Part shown: piece after piece, positions 46,541 to 58,242 of the stretch | Layout of the letters: every line of letters begins with the position of its first letter | Numbering within the stretch: the stretch's first letter is position 1 | Assembly: GCF_900476085.1 (NCBI RefSeq) | Contig: NZ_LS991952.1 | Location: 1-64,000, forward strand | Direction of reading: 5' to 3' | Source of the DNA: Mycoplasmoides gallisepticum | GTDB taxonomy: Bacteria > Bacillota_I > Bacilli_A > Mycoplasmatales > Mycoplasmoidaceae | DNA: 64,000 nt | Made by a program: the position numbers and the translations under genes | Notes under the pieces: model-generated | What the model was told of the DNA's origin: nothing | The model's database searches: none | What the model saw: the letters and a program-made list of their open reading frames with translations, nothing else

Positions 46541-47338
46541 TCTCTTAAAATTTGCAAATATTCGGCAAAAATCACTCATTTTTAAAAAAAGCGCTTTGTT
46601 TTTTAAGTTATGGAACCTAAGAATAGTTAGTTTTTATTCACCGAAATCCCATTAATTTAATTAGTTAATCTTTAGAGTAATTTTTCTTTATTGCCGTTAG
46701 CTTACTAATTGACTAAACATATCAAAGAGAATCTATCTAAATATACATTTAAGATTCTTGAAATTGCTACGATATTAACTTTTATAAAAACATAATTAGG
46801 CTTTTTATAGGACACAGTATTATTCTTGTTTCTAGCACAGTGATTGCAGTTAAACCAAATACTAGTTAATTTTCTGAGTTGTATTTCATACAGAATACAA
46901 AGAAATGTTTTTAAATTTTAGGCTTACTAATAAGTATCTATAAAAACGGTTTTCAGGCCGTGTCTATGATTGTAAAAATGAATTCAACCCCTTCCCTACT
47001 TATTTTTATAAAGGTATCGAGGTTAAAAAATTAATGTCGTTAAAATCAAAAACCTCGTTGATAACTTCACAAATTCTTTTAGAGATCATTACAAAATAAA
47101 CACTTAAAGAAAAGTTAAAGTCATAGCATATTGATTTTCTATCTACATTCAAAGGTTATTAAGCTTTAACATTCAAAGAACTAATTATGTGTTTGAATGT
47201 TTTTACTTCGATTATAAAAGCAAAAGAAGTATTAAAAAAAACTAAATTTTACCGATAAATTTGCAAATTTTATATTTTACAAGTACTTTTTTTTGAAATT
47301 TCAAATAAGTAGTCAAATTCGTAGCAATGTTTATCTTA
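46541..47338. other. Gene-free region of about 0.8 kb
   Basis: No credible reading frame in any of six frames even with UGA as Trp. It contains an isolated TATAAT-poor stretch, an internal CGAGGTT..AACCTCG complementarity (47028-47067), a repeated 10-mer ACATTCAAAG (47144 and 47169), and a terminator-like hairpin at 47169-47204. It may be the relic of a lost gene or hold a non-coding RNA. I recognise none of the common RNA genes (RNase P, SRP RNA, tmRNA, tRNA). Confidence 0.5.
47169..47204 (+). terminator. Terminator-like hairpin without a gene in front
   Basis: Stem ACATTCAAA / TTTGAATGT (47169-47177 with 47192-47200), 14-nt loop, then TTTT. It has the form of an intrinsic terminator on the plus strand but no coding sequence precedes it within 680 bp, hinting at an unrecognised transcript. 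Confidence 0.55.
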
Positions 47339-47366
47339 GTGACATAATTTATTACTATTTTATAAT
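47339..47366 (+). promoter_or_regulatory. Promoter of uvrB
   Basis: GTGACA (47339-47344), 16-bp spacer, TATAAT (47361-47366). The predicted transcript would start near 47373, downstream of the ATG at 47365, so this promoter supports the later start codon at 47404. Confidence 0.6.
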
Positions 47367-47403
47367 GAACCTACCATCTGATGAATCAGATAAAAATCAA
47401 TAC

Positions 47404-49398
47404 ATGGCAGAGAAAAAATTTAAACTAGTTTCTAAAAATAAACCAGCTGGACACCAACCAGAAGCTATTAAAAAACTTGTTGATGGGATTAATAAAAATA
47501 AAAAGTATCAAACCCTATTAGGTGCTACTGGTACAGGAAAAACTTTTACAATTGCCAATGTAATTGAAAAAACTCAAAAAAAGACGCTAATTTTAGCTCA
47601 TAACAAGACACTAGCAGCACAGCTATATCTAGAATTTAAGGAATTATTTCCTAACAATGCTGTTGAATATTTTGTTTCTTATTTCGATTTTTATCAACCT
47701 GAAGCATATATTCCAAGAACAGACATGTACATCGAAAAAAGTTCAGTTACTAATGACGAAATTGAGATGTTAAGATTAGCATCATTAAACTCTTTATCAA
47801 CTAGAAACGATGTAATTGTTGTTGCTTCTGTTGCTTGCATTTATCCTGCTGCTAATCCCGAAGACTTCGATATTTACCGCATAATTTTAAAAGTTGGTAA
47901 CACTCTTAAGCTTTCAGATTTAAAAGAAAATTTAATTAGATTAAATTACGCTAGAAGCCCTGAATGTAACGAACCAGGAACATTTAGAATCAAAGGAGAT
48001 GTTGTTGATATCTTTCCTGGTTATGTAAGTGACCATATTATTAGGTTAAGTTTTTTTGGTGATGAATTAGAAGAAATCAGAAAAATTCATCCAACTGATA
48101 GTAGTGTTATTGAAAAATATACTTCCTATGTATTAGGTCCAGCTAATGAATATATCTTAAATTTTGAACGTAAAGACACCGCGATTAAGAGAATTCAAGA
48201 AGAATTGATGTTCCGAGTTCAGGAATTTAAAAATCAACAAAAACTTGTAGAAGCACAAAGACTTCAACAAAGAACAGAATACGATATTGATGCGATTAAA
48301 GAATTCGGCTTTTGTAACGGGATTGAAAACTACGCTTTTCACTTAGAATTGCGTGAAAAAGGTTCTACTCCTTGAACGCTATTTGATTTCTTTGGTGATG
48401 ATTGATTAATGGTAATCGACGAATCGCATATTTCTGTTCCCCAAGTTAAGGGTATGTTTAACACCGATAAATCAAGAAAAACTACTTTAGTTGAGTATGG
48501 TTTTAGATTACCTTCAGCCCTAGAAAACCGTCCTTTAAATTACGACGAATTTAGTAATAAATCTGATCAAGTAATATTTGTTTCAGCCACCCCTAATGAT
48601 GAAGAGATCAAACTATCTAATAACGAAATAATTGAACAAATAGTTCGACCTACAGGTTTGTTAGATCCAACTGTTGAAATCAGACCAAGATTAGATCAAA
48701 TTAATGATCTAATGAATGAATTGAAGAAACAAAAAGATAAAAACGAAAGGACTTTTATTACAGTTACAACGATTAAAATGGCAGAAGATCTAACTGAATA
48801 TTTAAAAGAACGTAACTTCAAATGTGCTTATATTCACAACGAATTAAAAACTCTAGAACGATCATTAATTCTTAATGATCTAAGAAGAGGTAAGTATGAT
48901 TGTGTTGTCGGAATTAACCTCTTACGTGAAGGATTAGATATTCCAGAAGTTTCATTAGTATGTATTTTTGACGCTGACAAACCTGGTTATTTCAGAAGTG
49001 ATAAAGCTTTAATTCAAACTATAGGTAGAGCAGCACGTAACCAAAATGGGCGCGTGATTATGTATGCTGATGAGATGACTAAAGCGATGAAAATCGCTGT
49101 TGATGAAACTAATCGTAGACGTAAGATCCAAGAGAAATTTAACAAAGATCATAAGATCACACCTAAAACTATTATCAAACCAATCTATGATGATTTAAAA
49201 AACAAAGCATCACACAAACAGATTGAAGAAGTGATGCGCAAAACTAAAGCTAAAGGTGATAAGTTTATTAAGATGATTGAAGATCTAAGAAACGAAATGC
49301 TTGAAGCTGCTAAGAACCAAAATTATGAGCACGCAGCTAGTTTAAGAGATTTAATCATTGAATTAGAAACCCAACAACTAAGTAAGACTAATAAATAG
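47404..49398 (+). CDS. uvrB: Excinuclease ABC subunit B (UvrB)
   Basis: Damage-recognition helicase of nucleotide excision repair. From ATG 47404 ([11 protein letters not shown]) it has 664 residues. Walker A GATGTGKT at 40-47, the beta-hairpin region [20 protein letters not shown]-type MVIDESH, motif [11 protein letters not shown] and a C-terminal UVR motif ([11 protein letters not shown]) for UvrC contact are all present. The start at 47404 was chosen because family members begin one to four residues before F-x-L-x-S and because the -10 box overlaps the earlier ATG 47365. A still earlier in-frame TTG at 47293 is unlikely. Confidence 0.95.
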
Positions 49399-49442
49399 AT
49401 AATATTTTTTTGTTAGAATTCTTATAGAATTAATCAAAAGAA

Positions 49443-50600
49443 ATGAAACCTCTTTTTCGGAAAAAAATATTATTATTTTTTTCAGCTGTTTCACTATCAT
49501 ATTTAATGAGTTCGTGTTCATTAAATTTTGTTGTCATTAATACAAGGGGTTCATCATCAGTGCAACCTTTTATGGATACACTATCAGCATTATATGCCAA
49601 GTATGAACCTGTTGAGATTTCAGTTCAAGCTGGAGGATCAACTTCAGGGATTTCTAGTGTCTTAGATGGTACATCTAATATTGGTAATGCGTCAAGAAGT
49701 CCTAGAGATCAAGTTTTAGTTAACCCTAGAACTACGCAACAATGAAAAGATCTTGAGATCAAGACCGTTACTTTAGCTAAAGATGCAATCGCAGTTATTT
49801 ATAAAAAACCAGCAAATGCTTCAAGTAATGATTTTTATGTAGATGCAAATAATATCAGCAAACTTTATGATGCATTTGCTGGTTTTAATCACGTCTCGTT
49901 ATCAGACTTTTACTTTGGTAATCAAGAATTACCAAACGATAATATTGTTCCCTTTGCACGATCAGGAGCAGCTTCAGTTTCAGGAACAGCCGAAGCATTC
50001 TTACATAACTCCGGGTTAATCAAACAAGATCAATTAACTAAGCAAACCCTAGATGCTCTTCAAGGTATAACAGATTATGGTATCAACACGATCACCACAG
50101 GTGAATCAAACGTTGAGACCTATAACTTTTTTAAAACTAATGCTAGATTAGTTGGTTCAATGACCTATCTATCATTAGGTTTTATCCTTAACAACCTAGA
50201 GATGATTAAAAACGATGGGTTTGATATCTTAAACTATAAGATTAATGATCAATTGATCATTCCATCGATTCAAACGGTCACTGATGGAACTTATCGTTGG
50301 GTTAGACCTTATAATGCGATCTTTTCATTATCAAATAAAGATGATAATAAGCTTAATTCGATTAAGCAATTTATTAAATTTACCTTATTTAATCAATCTG
50401 CTGATATTAAAAAGCAGATCGATAAGGTCTATGAATTACAAGGGTTAATTTTATTATCAGATAAAGAATTAAAACAGATGTTTTTACTTAATGATCAATT
50501 AAGAAATCAGTCTCCGCAAGAACTGATTGCAAATCATGAAAATTTATTCTGGGTTAGTGACTATTCGTTTAATCCAGTTAAATTTGGGGTTGAATTCTAA
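49443..50600 (+). CDS. pstS: Phosphate-binding lipoprotein PstS
   Basis: Extracellular phosphate-binding subunit, 385 residues, anchored through lipobox YLMSSC (Cys25). GSSSVQPFMDTL and AGGSTSGISSVLDGTSNIGNASR (split: AGGSTSGIS, IGNASR) match the phosphate-contacting loops of PstS (GSTS and the S-R pair). FARSGAASVSGTAEAF matches the R-x-x-x-SG-T loop. First gene of pstS-pstCA-pstB-phoU; its stop overlaps the next start (TAATG). Confidence 0.92.
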
Positions 50601-52558
50601 TGTTAAACACGAACAAATTTAATCAATTTAAAAAAGCTAGAAGTAAGTTGTTTCATTCAATCTCATTTACTGCAGCATGGTTGTTTGCCATTACTTTTGT
50701 TGGGATCTTTGCTTTTATTTTTTATAAATCAATCCCTGGATGAGAGTCTTATGGAAAAAGTATTTTTAGATTAGATTTTAATCTGGTTCAAAATAAAGCC
50801 GGAATCTGAGCGCCACTATCTGTTACATTATTTGTTACGTTTGTATCGTTGTTAATAGCTGCACCGATTGGGGTTAATACAGCAATCTTTATTAAATTTA
50901 GATTAAAAGAAAGATGAAGAAAGACCTTCAGGATTATTATTAATATATTAGCGGGAATCCCTTCAGTTGTTTTTGGGTTGTTTGCTGCTAATTCATTAGG
51001 TTTTTTAGTTCAAGTAATCTTTGATACTAGAACTTCATGAAATCTGATTACAGCCATTATCATGCTAACGTTTATGATCATACCTACAGTTGTAGCTATG
51101 AGTTATAACTCGCTTGATAGTGTTGATATGAGCATCTTATCAGCTTCAATAGCTCTTGGTACGACCAAGACTAAATCGATCTATAAGATCTTTAAAAAAG
51201 AAGCTAAAAACGGGATTTATGTGTCATTACTAACAGCATTTTCACGTGCAATTAGTGAGTCAATGGCACTAAACTTTATCTTAACTTCTCAGAATTATAA
51301 TATTGTTGGACATACTTCTTTTAATGATTTCATCCAATCTGGATTAAAAACAATTGGAGCGATTATCTCATATAACTTCTTTGCTGAAAACGGTTCAGAA
51401 AACCTAAGAAGCGTTTTATACCTATTTGGTATTATCTTATTCATCTTTACGATTATTATCAACATCTTAGTGTTGTTTATTAATAAGAGTTCAACCAAGA
51501 AAAAATACCCTTGAGCAATAAAGGTTGAAACCTTTATTGCTAACATCATTCTTTTTATTCCCAATAAGATTAGTCAATCAATTGTTTATTTAATTAACCT
51601 TAATAAAAGATCGGCTAGTTATTTTAAGGTTCATAAGAACGCGATCAGAGTAAAAGCTTATGATTATTGAAGACAAACAGTTGAATTTATCTGTATGACA
51701 ATCTGTGTGGGGTTCATCTTATGGATCTTAATTTACACCTTTTATCATGGCTTTATTGCGATCTTTAGTCCTGATCAAACGATTACATCGTTTGCAGCTA
51801 ACTCAACAGGAAGAGCTACTGTTAATACGTTAGTTATTATCTTTTTTGGGATCTTAATTGCGTTTCCGATCTCATTATTTATTGCGATCTACGTAAATGA
51901 GTATGCAAGAAATAATAAAGCTAAAACAACGATCTTATTCTTTATTGATGCGTTGAGTTCAACGCCATCAATCTTATTTGGGATATTTGGTTTAACCTTT
52001 TTTATCCAAACATTATGATTAGCAATCGGAGGAAGAAGTTCTAACTCAATGATTGCAGGTATTCTTACGATCTCATTGGTAATTATGCCAGCATTCATAA
52101 GAATGCTACAGCAAGCGTTAGCTTCTGTTCCCAATTCAACCCGTGAAGCTTCTTACGCTTTGGGAATCTCACGATCACAAACGATCTTAAAAATTATCTT
52201 ACCCCAGGTAATTGAGCATATATTAAGTAGTATCATCTTATCAATCTCACGGATTTTAGCCGAAACAGCACCACTGTATATTACAGCTGGTTTATCATCA
52301 TCTAACCACTTTAGTTTAGGTTTATGAGGACAAACACTAACCGTAAGAATTTATAGCCAACTGTTCTCAACCCAAGCAAACGCGCAGAACATTATGTTTG
52401 AATCAGCTTTCATGTCGATTTTTTTAATCTTTATTTTTATCTTAATAAGTAACTTATTAATTCCTTATTTATTTAAGAATAAATATAAGATTCTAATTTG
52501 GTGGGATAAATGAAAAACTAAAAGAAAGAATAAAAAAGATAACCTAAATTATGCATAA
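50600..52558 (+). CDS. pstA: Phosphate ABC transporter permease, PstC-PstA fusion
   Basis: 652-residue protein with two permease modules in one chain: PstC-like in the first 300 residues (EAA-type loop [17 protein letters not shown]) and PstA-like after about residue 360 ([18 protein letters not shown]). Most bacteria encode two separate proteins; a fused PstCA is also known in M. genitalium and M. pneumoniae. About 12 helices in all. Starts in TAATG overlap with pstS and ends 8 bp inside pstB. Confidence 0.93.
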
Positions 52559-53528
52559 GAAAATTGATCCACAAACCAAAGAGTTATACCTTCAAAAGAA
52601 GGGTGAATATAAAGAAAAGATTAAAGAATTAGTTCAAAAGAAAAAAGAGTTGTTATCTACTGATAACAAAGATGAATTAATTAAGATCAATGAGAAGATT
52701 AAAAGATATAAGATCTTATATAAAAATAAAGATCCTAATTTAATTCATTTTAAAGATGACTATAATTTTGATAATATCTTTGAGATTGATAATTACAACT
52801 TGTGGTATTCAAATAAAGCTAAACATGCTTTAAAAGATATTAATCTAGGAATTAAGAAGAATAAAGTAACCGCGTTAATTGGACCAAGTGGTTGTGGGAA
52901 ATCAACTTTTATTCGTTCGCTTAACCGGATGCATGATTTAACTGATGGAGTGTCTAAAACTGGTAGTATCTTTTTCTTATCTAAAAATATTTATTCCAAA
53001 ACCCTACCAGAGTTGGAACTTCGTTCTAAAGTGGGAATGGTGTTTCAAAAGCCTACCCCGTTTTCATTATCAATTTATGAGAACATTGCTTATGCCTTAA
53101 AATCTCATGGAATTAAGGATAAAATTAAGATCGATCAGATCGTAAAAGAATCCTTAGAAGGGGCTGCACTATGAGATGATGTTAAGGACATTTTGTTCCA
53201 ATCAGCTCATGGGTTATCAGAGGGGCAACAACAACGGTTATCAATTGCTAGAGCAATTGCACTAAAACCAGAGGTTTTACTAATGGACGAACCGACCTCA
53301 GCGCTTGACCCAATTGCAACAAACAAGATTGAACAATTAATTCATCAACTAAAAAAGAGTTATTCAATCGTAATCGTAACTCACTCAATGGCACAAGCCC
53401 AAAGAGTTAGTGATGAAACAGTCTTCTTTTATGAAGGTCGAGTGTTAGAACATGGAACAACCAAACAGATTTTCACCCAACCTAATAATGAGAAAACTAA
53501 AGATTACATTGATGGAAGGATCGGCTAA
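52551..53528 (+). CDS. pstB: Phosphate ABC transporter ATP-binding protein PstB
   Basis: 325 residues: the usual PstB of about 250 residues plus an extra N-terminal segment of about 80, rich in Lys and Glu and probably a coiled coil ([20 protein letters not shown]). Walker A GPSGCGKS (111-118), [17 protein letters not shown] typical for PstB, signature LSEGQQQR (Glu instead of Gly), Walker [13 protein letters not shown] and switch His. Lies between the permease and phoU, 2 bp before the latter. Confidence 0.94.
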
Positions 53529-53530
53529 TT

Positions 53531-54217
53531 ATGTCAAGAAATTACAAATCACTAAAATACTCAGAACAAGAATTAATTAGCAAGTTTTATGAATATATTG
53601 ATCATGGAATCAAGATCCATGAAAAATTATTACAAGCTTTGTGTAATTACAAAAACCACGAACCTTATCAAGAGATCTTAGATGAGATTTTTAAGATGGA
53701 AAAACATTCCAACATTAAACAAGCAGATCTTTTGGATGATTCAACTTGAATCATCTCAAAAGAACAACCTCAGACCTCTCATTTAAGATTTATTATTGCG
53801 ATTATCTCTTCATCAAATGATATTGAAAGAATCTGTGACTATGCTAATAATGTGGCTAAATTCTTACTTAAGAATGATAATATCTCGTCACAGAAGTTAG
53901 ATGTCATTATCGATCTACAAGAAAACTCACTAAACAACTATAAAGATGTTGTTGCCCATTTAAAAGAAAACAATGCTGAAGAGACTTATAAGTTTGCTGA
54001 CATCAGACAACAAGAATTTGAATCTAAATACAAAAGATATCTTAAGAACTTTAAGAAATATGATCTGAATTCTGAAGATGAATTACAACTAAATTTATTA
54101 ATTGATACGATCCTTGTGATTAAAAATATCGAAAGAATTAACGACCATTTAGTAAATATCGTCGAATACTTTGTATATATTAAAGAATCATCATTCTTCT
54201 TTGATAAAAAGATTTAA
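53531..54217 (+). CDS. phoU: PhoU-family phosphate regulator
   Basis: 228 residues forming the PhoU helical repeat: two three-helix bundles with E/D-rich metal-binding motifs such as SSSNDIERICDYANNVA (about residues 95-111) and IKNIERINDHLVNIVEY (about 197-213). In other bacteria PhoU restrains the Pst transporter and signals through PhoR; no two-component system is known in this group, so here it probably acts on the transporter directly. It ends the pst operon and is followed by a strong bidirectional terminator. Confidence 0.92.
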
Positions 54218-54250
54218 TTAGATAAAAATTAAGCTTAAGAACAAACAAAA

Positions 54251-54282
54251 AAAAACAAGCCGGAATTCCGGCTTGTTTTTTT
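54251..54282. terminator. Bidirectional terminator between phoU and nrdE
   Basis: Perfect 13-bp stem (54251-54263 with 54268-54280) around AATT, with GC-rich core CAAGCCGG/CCGGCTTG, and A- and T-tracts on both sides. It ends the pst operon on plus and the nrd operon on minus. Confidence 0.95.
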
Positions 54283-54292
54283 AAGTATTTAT

Positions 54293-56461
54293 CTAGATTT
54301 GGCAAGCTTCACAATCAACGGTGCTAGCTTGATCTTTAGCTCAATCTAGGTTTTCAGAATCTTCTAAAACGTTTTGTCTTACACGAACATAATATACAGA
54401 AGCACATTTAGATTTATAAGCTCTGATGTAAGCTTTATTTAGATCTCTAGTAGTAGCAGTATCGTTCATAAATAAAGTTAATGAAATTGCTTGGTCTACG
54501 TGTTTTTGAGCTTGAGCACAGATATCAATATAAGGGTTAGGACCTAATTCGTAAGCACCATCCTTGTAGTATTTGTAGTTGTGTTCATTTAATTTGTAAG
54601 CTAAAGAATACACCCGACCAATTTTACCTTCTTTACGAACTTCAACTGGTGCTACAACTGGTTGGATAGAAGGTGTACAAGAAGATAGATAAGAGATACT
54701 ACCAGTAGGAGCAATTGCTAGTAGATGAGCGTTAGCTAAACCAGTTTTTTTGATCTCTTCAGTAAGTGCTTGTCAATCAGCTTGAGTTGGAACTTTGATC
54801 TTGTAATTACTAAAGATCTCTTTAATCTTTGGATTTTTGATTACATAAGTGTTTGGATCACACTTAGTGTATTTATCAAAGTAAGAACCGTCTGCATACT
54901 TAGATGTTTTAAAGTTAGCATAAGTTTGTTTTTGTTCAACAGCTAAACGGTTAGATGCTTTGAAAGCATAATAAGCTAATGTATAGAAGAAGAAATCAGT
55001 AAATTCAAGTGCTTCTGGAGAATCATAATAAATCTCATGTGTTGCTAAAAATCCATGTAGATTCATTGCACCTAAACCTAATGCGTGGTTATTAGCATTA
55101 CCATTTTTAACAGAAGGAGCACAATCTAAATTAGCACTCTTAGAAACGTGGTCTAATGATTTAATTGCGTAATAAACTGAATCTTCAAAACGTTCAGCTG
55201 AACGCATCATCTTATCAATATTAACTGAACCTAAGTTACATGAAATATCTTGTCCTAATTTCTTAATTGAAAAATCTTCATTATATTCAGTTGATGTTGA
55301 ACTTTGGACGATCTCAGAACATAAGTTTGACATCACAATTCGTCCAGCATTAGGGTTACGGTTATTAACCGTATCATCAAATAATAAGTAAGGATAACCT
55401 GATTCAAAGTGTAATTCAGCGATCGTTTGGAAGAACTTGCGTGCTGAAATATACGTCTTTTTAATTCTAGGGTTATTAACCATATTGTGGTATTCTTCAG
55501 TTACTTTGATATCTGAGAATGGTTTACCATATTCTCTTTGAACATCATAAGGTGAGAATAATGCCATCTGTTCGTTGTTTTTAGCTAGTTCAAAAGTAAT
55601 ATCAGGAACAACTAATCCAAGAGCTAATGATTTAATGCGGATCTTTTCGTCAGCGTTTTCACGTTTAGAATCTAAGAACACCATTACATCAGGGTGATGA
55701 GCGTGTAAGTAAGCAACACCTACACCAGGTCTTTGACCTAATTGGTTTGCATATGAAAATGAGTCTTCAAGAATCTTCATTACTGGAATAACACCAGAAG
55801 CTTGACCTTCGATGTTCTTAATTGGTGCACCAAACTCTCTTAAGTTGGTTAAACAAAGTGCTACACCACCACCACGTTTAGATAATTGTAATGAAGTAAC
55901 AATTGCGCGCCCAATTGATTCCATGTTATCTTCTACACGTAATAGATAACATGAAACGTATTCTCCACGTTGTTTTTTACCCGCGTTTAAAAACGTTGGA
56001 GTAGCTGGTTGGAAACGTCCTGATAAGATCTCAATTAAGATGTTCTTAACGTTTTGAAAATTTTTGCCACCTAAAAATAGCGCGTTCATTAAACAACGTT
56101 CGCTGTAAGTTTCATAGAACTCTTTACCATCATTACTTTTTAAACAATAAGAGTTATAAAACTTGAAAGCTCCCATGAATGAAGGAAATTCGTGATCAAA
56201 TTCTTTGATCACACCATATAGTTCTTCAAGTTGTTCTTTGCTAACGTTCTCAACAACTTCTTTTTCATAGAAGTCGTTTTTAATTAAATAGTCCATTCGC
56301 TCATGGATCGAGTTAAATTTCTTAGTTCTTGGTTTAACATGCACTTGCATATAAAGTGCAACTGCTTTGGCATCATTAAGTACTGAGTTTTTACCCTCAT
56401 CTAGTTTACTCATTGCATTGTATGCCAAATATCCATTAGCTTCTTTGAAACTATCGCTCAT
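54293..56461 (-). CDS. nrdE: Ribonucleoside-diphosphate reductase large subunit NrdE
   Basis: Catalytic alpha subunit of the NrdEF-type reductase that turns NDPs into dNDPs. 722 residues, full length. It has the class I substrate-site blocks (PTFLNAGKKQRGEYVSCYLL split: PTFLNAGKK, SCYLL; NLCSEI; GLGAMNLHGF). The C-terminal redox pair that reloads the active site is Cys717 and Cys720 in DCEACQI. No N-terminal ATP-cone is apparent, as usual for NrdE. Last gene of the minus-strand nrdF-nrdI-nrdE operon, 96 bp after nrdI. Confidence 0.96.
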
Positions 56462-56557
56462 TTTCCGTTACCTTTTCTGTCTTATTAGTTTTTATTGTTT
56501 CTGTTATTAATTTATAAAAAATTTCAAATTTTTTATTCTTGGTTTATTAGTATATAT

Positions 56558-57013
56558 TTATTCTTCCCAATTTCACAATTTATGTATTCGTTCACGAACT
56601 AATTCTTCGTCATATTTAGTTCCGATTAGTTCAAAAACGTGTAATAATGGGACGTGTAGCTTTGCTCTAAGAACATGACCTGCTAGTCCAAAGGTCTCAC
56701 CAAAGTTAGTATTACCACTAGCTACAACTCCAACACAGTGTTCTCGGTTCTGTACTTTATTAAGAAATTTAATCACTTGTCTGGGTACAGACCCTTTAAA
56801 GTCGTCCAATCCTCCAGCATAGGTGGGGCAAATTAAAACGTAGTCGTAATCAACTTCGATCTCTTCGCTTAGTTTAATTGGAATTCTTGTCGCAGGCAAG
56901 CCTAATTTATCACAAAACTTTTTGGTATTTTCAGTAGTGCTTGAGAAATAAACAACACGCATTTCTCCAGTGGGTTTTCTTTTAGGAACATTTAGTTTCG
57001 GCGTGTTTTCCAT
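56558..57013 (-). CDS. nrdI: NrdI flavodoxin-like activator
   Basis: FMN protein of 151 residues that supplies the oxidant for NrdF cofactor formation. The flavin loop VVYFSSTTENTKKF (about residues 19-32), the TYAGG loop and ASGNTNFGETF for the isoalloxazine ring are all visible. The frame ends after a TGA Trp (…HKLWNWEE) at 56558. Located 2 bp after nrdF. In metal-free class Ie reductases NrdI is needed to create the DOPA radical, which fits the residues seen in the neighbouring nrdF. Confidence 0.95.
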
Positions 57014-57015
57014 AA

Positions 57016-58035
57016 TTAGAACTCCCAGTCGTCGTCTTGAGTTTCTTCTGTTACACCCATGATGTACGAACTTCCATTACCACTAAAGAAATCGTGGTTT
57101 TCATCAGCTCTAGCTGATAATTGGGCAAAAACTTCTGGTGAGATTTTTGTTTCTTCTGGAGTGAACGGTGATTCGTAACCACAGTTTTGTAAGAACTTAC
57201 CAGCATTGTATAAACTAAATGCGATTGCTTCATCAGCTAAACCAAAACCATCATATAGTTCTCTTAAGAAGTCTTTTTCTAATTCGATTAATTTATATAG
57301 GATTTCAAAAACGAATTTCTTGTATTCTTCTTGCTTTTCTTTAGGTAGCTTTTGTACTTTAAGACGGTACTTGTAACCTGAATAATAGTTATGAATTACC
57401 TTATCTCTTAAGATTAGTCGAATAATGTCGCTGGTGTTTGGCAATTTACCTCTAGCTGCTAGATAAAACGGCAAATAAAAACCACCGTATAGTAAAAATC
57501 CAGGCATTAAAGCTGCTGCAATTTTAGACTTTAAAGGATCGTCTGAAGTATAGTAAGGTACTAAAAATTTAGCTCTAGCTTGTAACTTTTCATTGTTAAT
57601 TACTCACTCATGAGCTTCTTCGATCTCATCACTTGTATTAAGAGTTGAGAAGATAGTTCCATAACTACGTGCATGAACTCCCACCATGAAAGAGAAATTC
57701 GCATAAACAAACTGTTCATGGTCAGTTAGTGAGTTAGGGATTTGAGCAATATCACCTAGAGTACATTGAATTGTGTCCAAAAGTGTTAACCCTGTAAATG
57801 TTCTAGTTACTAATTGTTTTCATTCAGGAGTTAATTCATTTCAAGACTTCAAGTCATTTGAAACAGGTATTTTTTCTGGTAATCAGAAGTTTTGAGTAAC
57901 TCTTGTTCAAACTTCTAAATCCTTTGGGTCATTAATTACGTTCCAATTGATTGAACGCATAACACCTTTTTGTCCGTTAGCAACATAGCCTAGAGGACTA
58001 AATGATTTGTCATAATATTTGTTGTTATTTGACAT
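57016..58035 (-). CDS. nrdF: Ribonucleotide reductase small subunit NrdF, metal-free class Ie (VPK) type
   Basis: Radical-generating beta subunit, 339 residues. In the normal di-metal NrdF six ligands bind Fe or Mn. Here three carboxylates are replaced: Val118 in FMVGVH (usually Glu), Pro178 in LMPGFLL (usually Glu) and Lys212 in RDKVIH (usually Glu). Asp87, His121 and His215 remain. Tyr125 in HARSYGTIF is the residue that becomes DOPA in the described enzyme (Tyr126 in Mesoplasma florum). This is the VPK form of class Ie, which works without metal. All three codons were read from the sequence (GTG, CCT, AAG). First gene of the operon. Confidence 0.96.
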
Positions 58036-58084
58036 ACAAAAGAACCTTTTCTAAATAATTTAAAACAAGTGTAGTCTAAAAAAG

Positions 58085-58135
58085 AAATATTATTTTTATA
58101 AAAATTAGGGCTTAATGTTTATAAAAATAATATTT
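58085..58135 (-). promoter_or_regulatory. 18-bp inverted repeat in the nrdF leader
   Basis: AAATATTATTTTTATAAA (58085-58102) and its exact reverse complement (58118-58135) are separated by 15 nt, 50 bp upstream of the nrdF ATG. In RNA the leader would fold into a long hairpin; in DNA it could be an operator. No U-tract follows, so a terminator is less likely. The arms are pure A/T. Confidence 0.55.
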
Positions 58136-58201
58136 GCCTAGTTGCGAATTGCTACTAAACCCCTTTTAGCCTCTTAACAATTGTAAAAGAAAAATAAGCC
58201 A

Positions 58202-58242
58202 TAATAATACAAATTATATTTATATTTATATTTGTATTATTA
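58202..58242. repeat. 13-bp inverted repeat upstream of nrdF
   Basis: TAATAATACAAAT (58202-58214) and ATTTGTATTATTA (58230-58242), 15-nt spacer, the same spacer length as the 18-bp repeat nearby. It surrounds the candidate -10 box of nrdF. Confidence 0.45.

Noticed and set aside
46541-47338. tRNA, tmRNA, RNase P or SRP RNA in the gene-free region
   Set aside because: No T-loop, cloverleaf, or conserved core sequence of these RNAs could be found.
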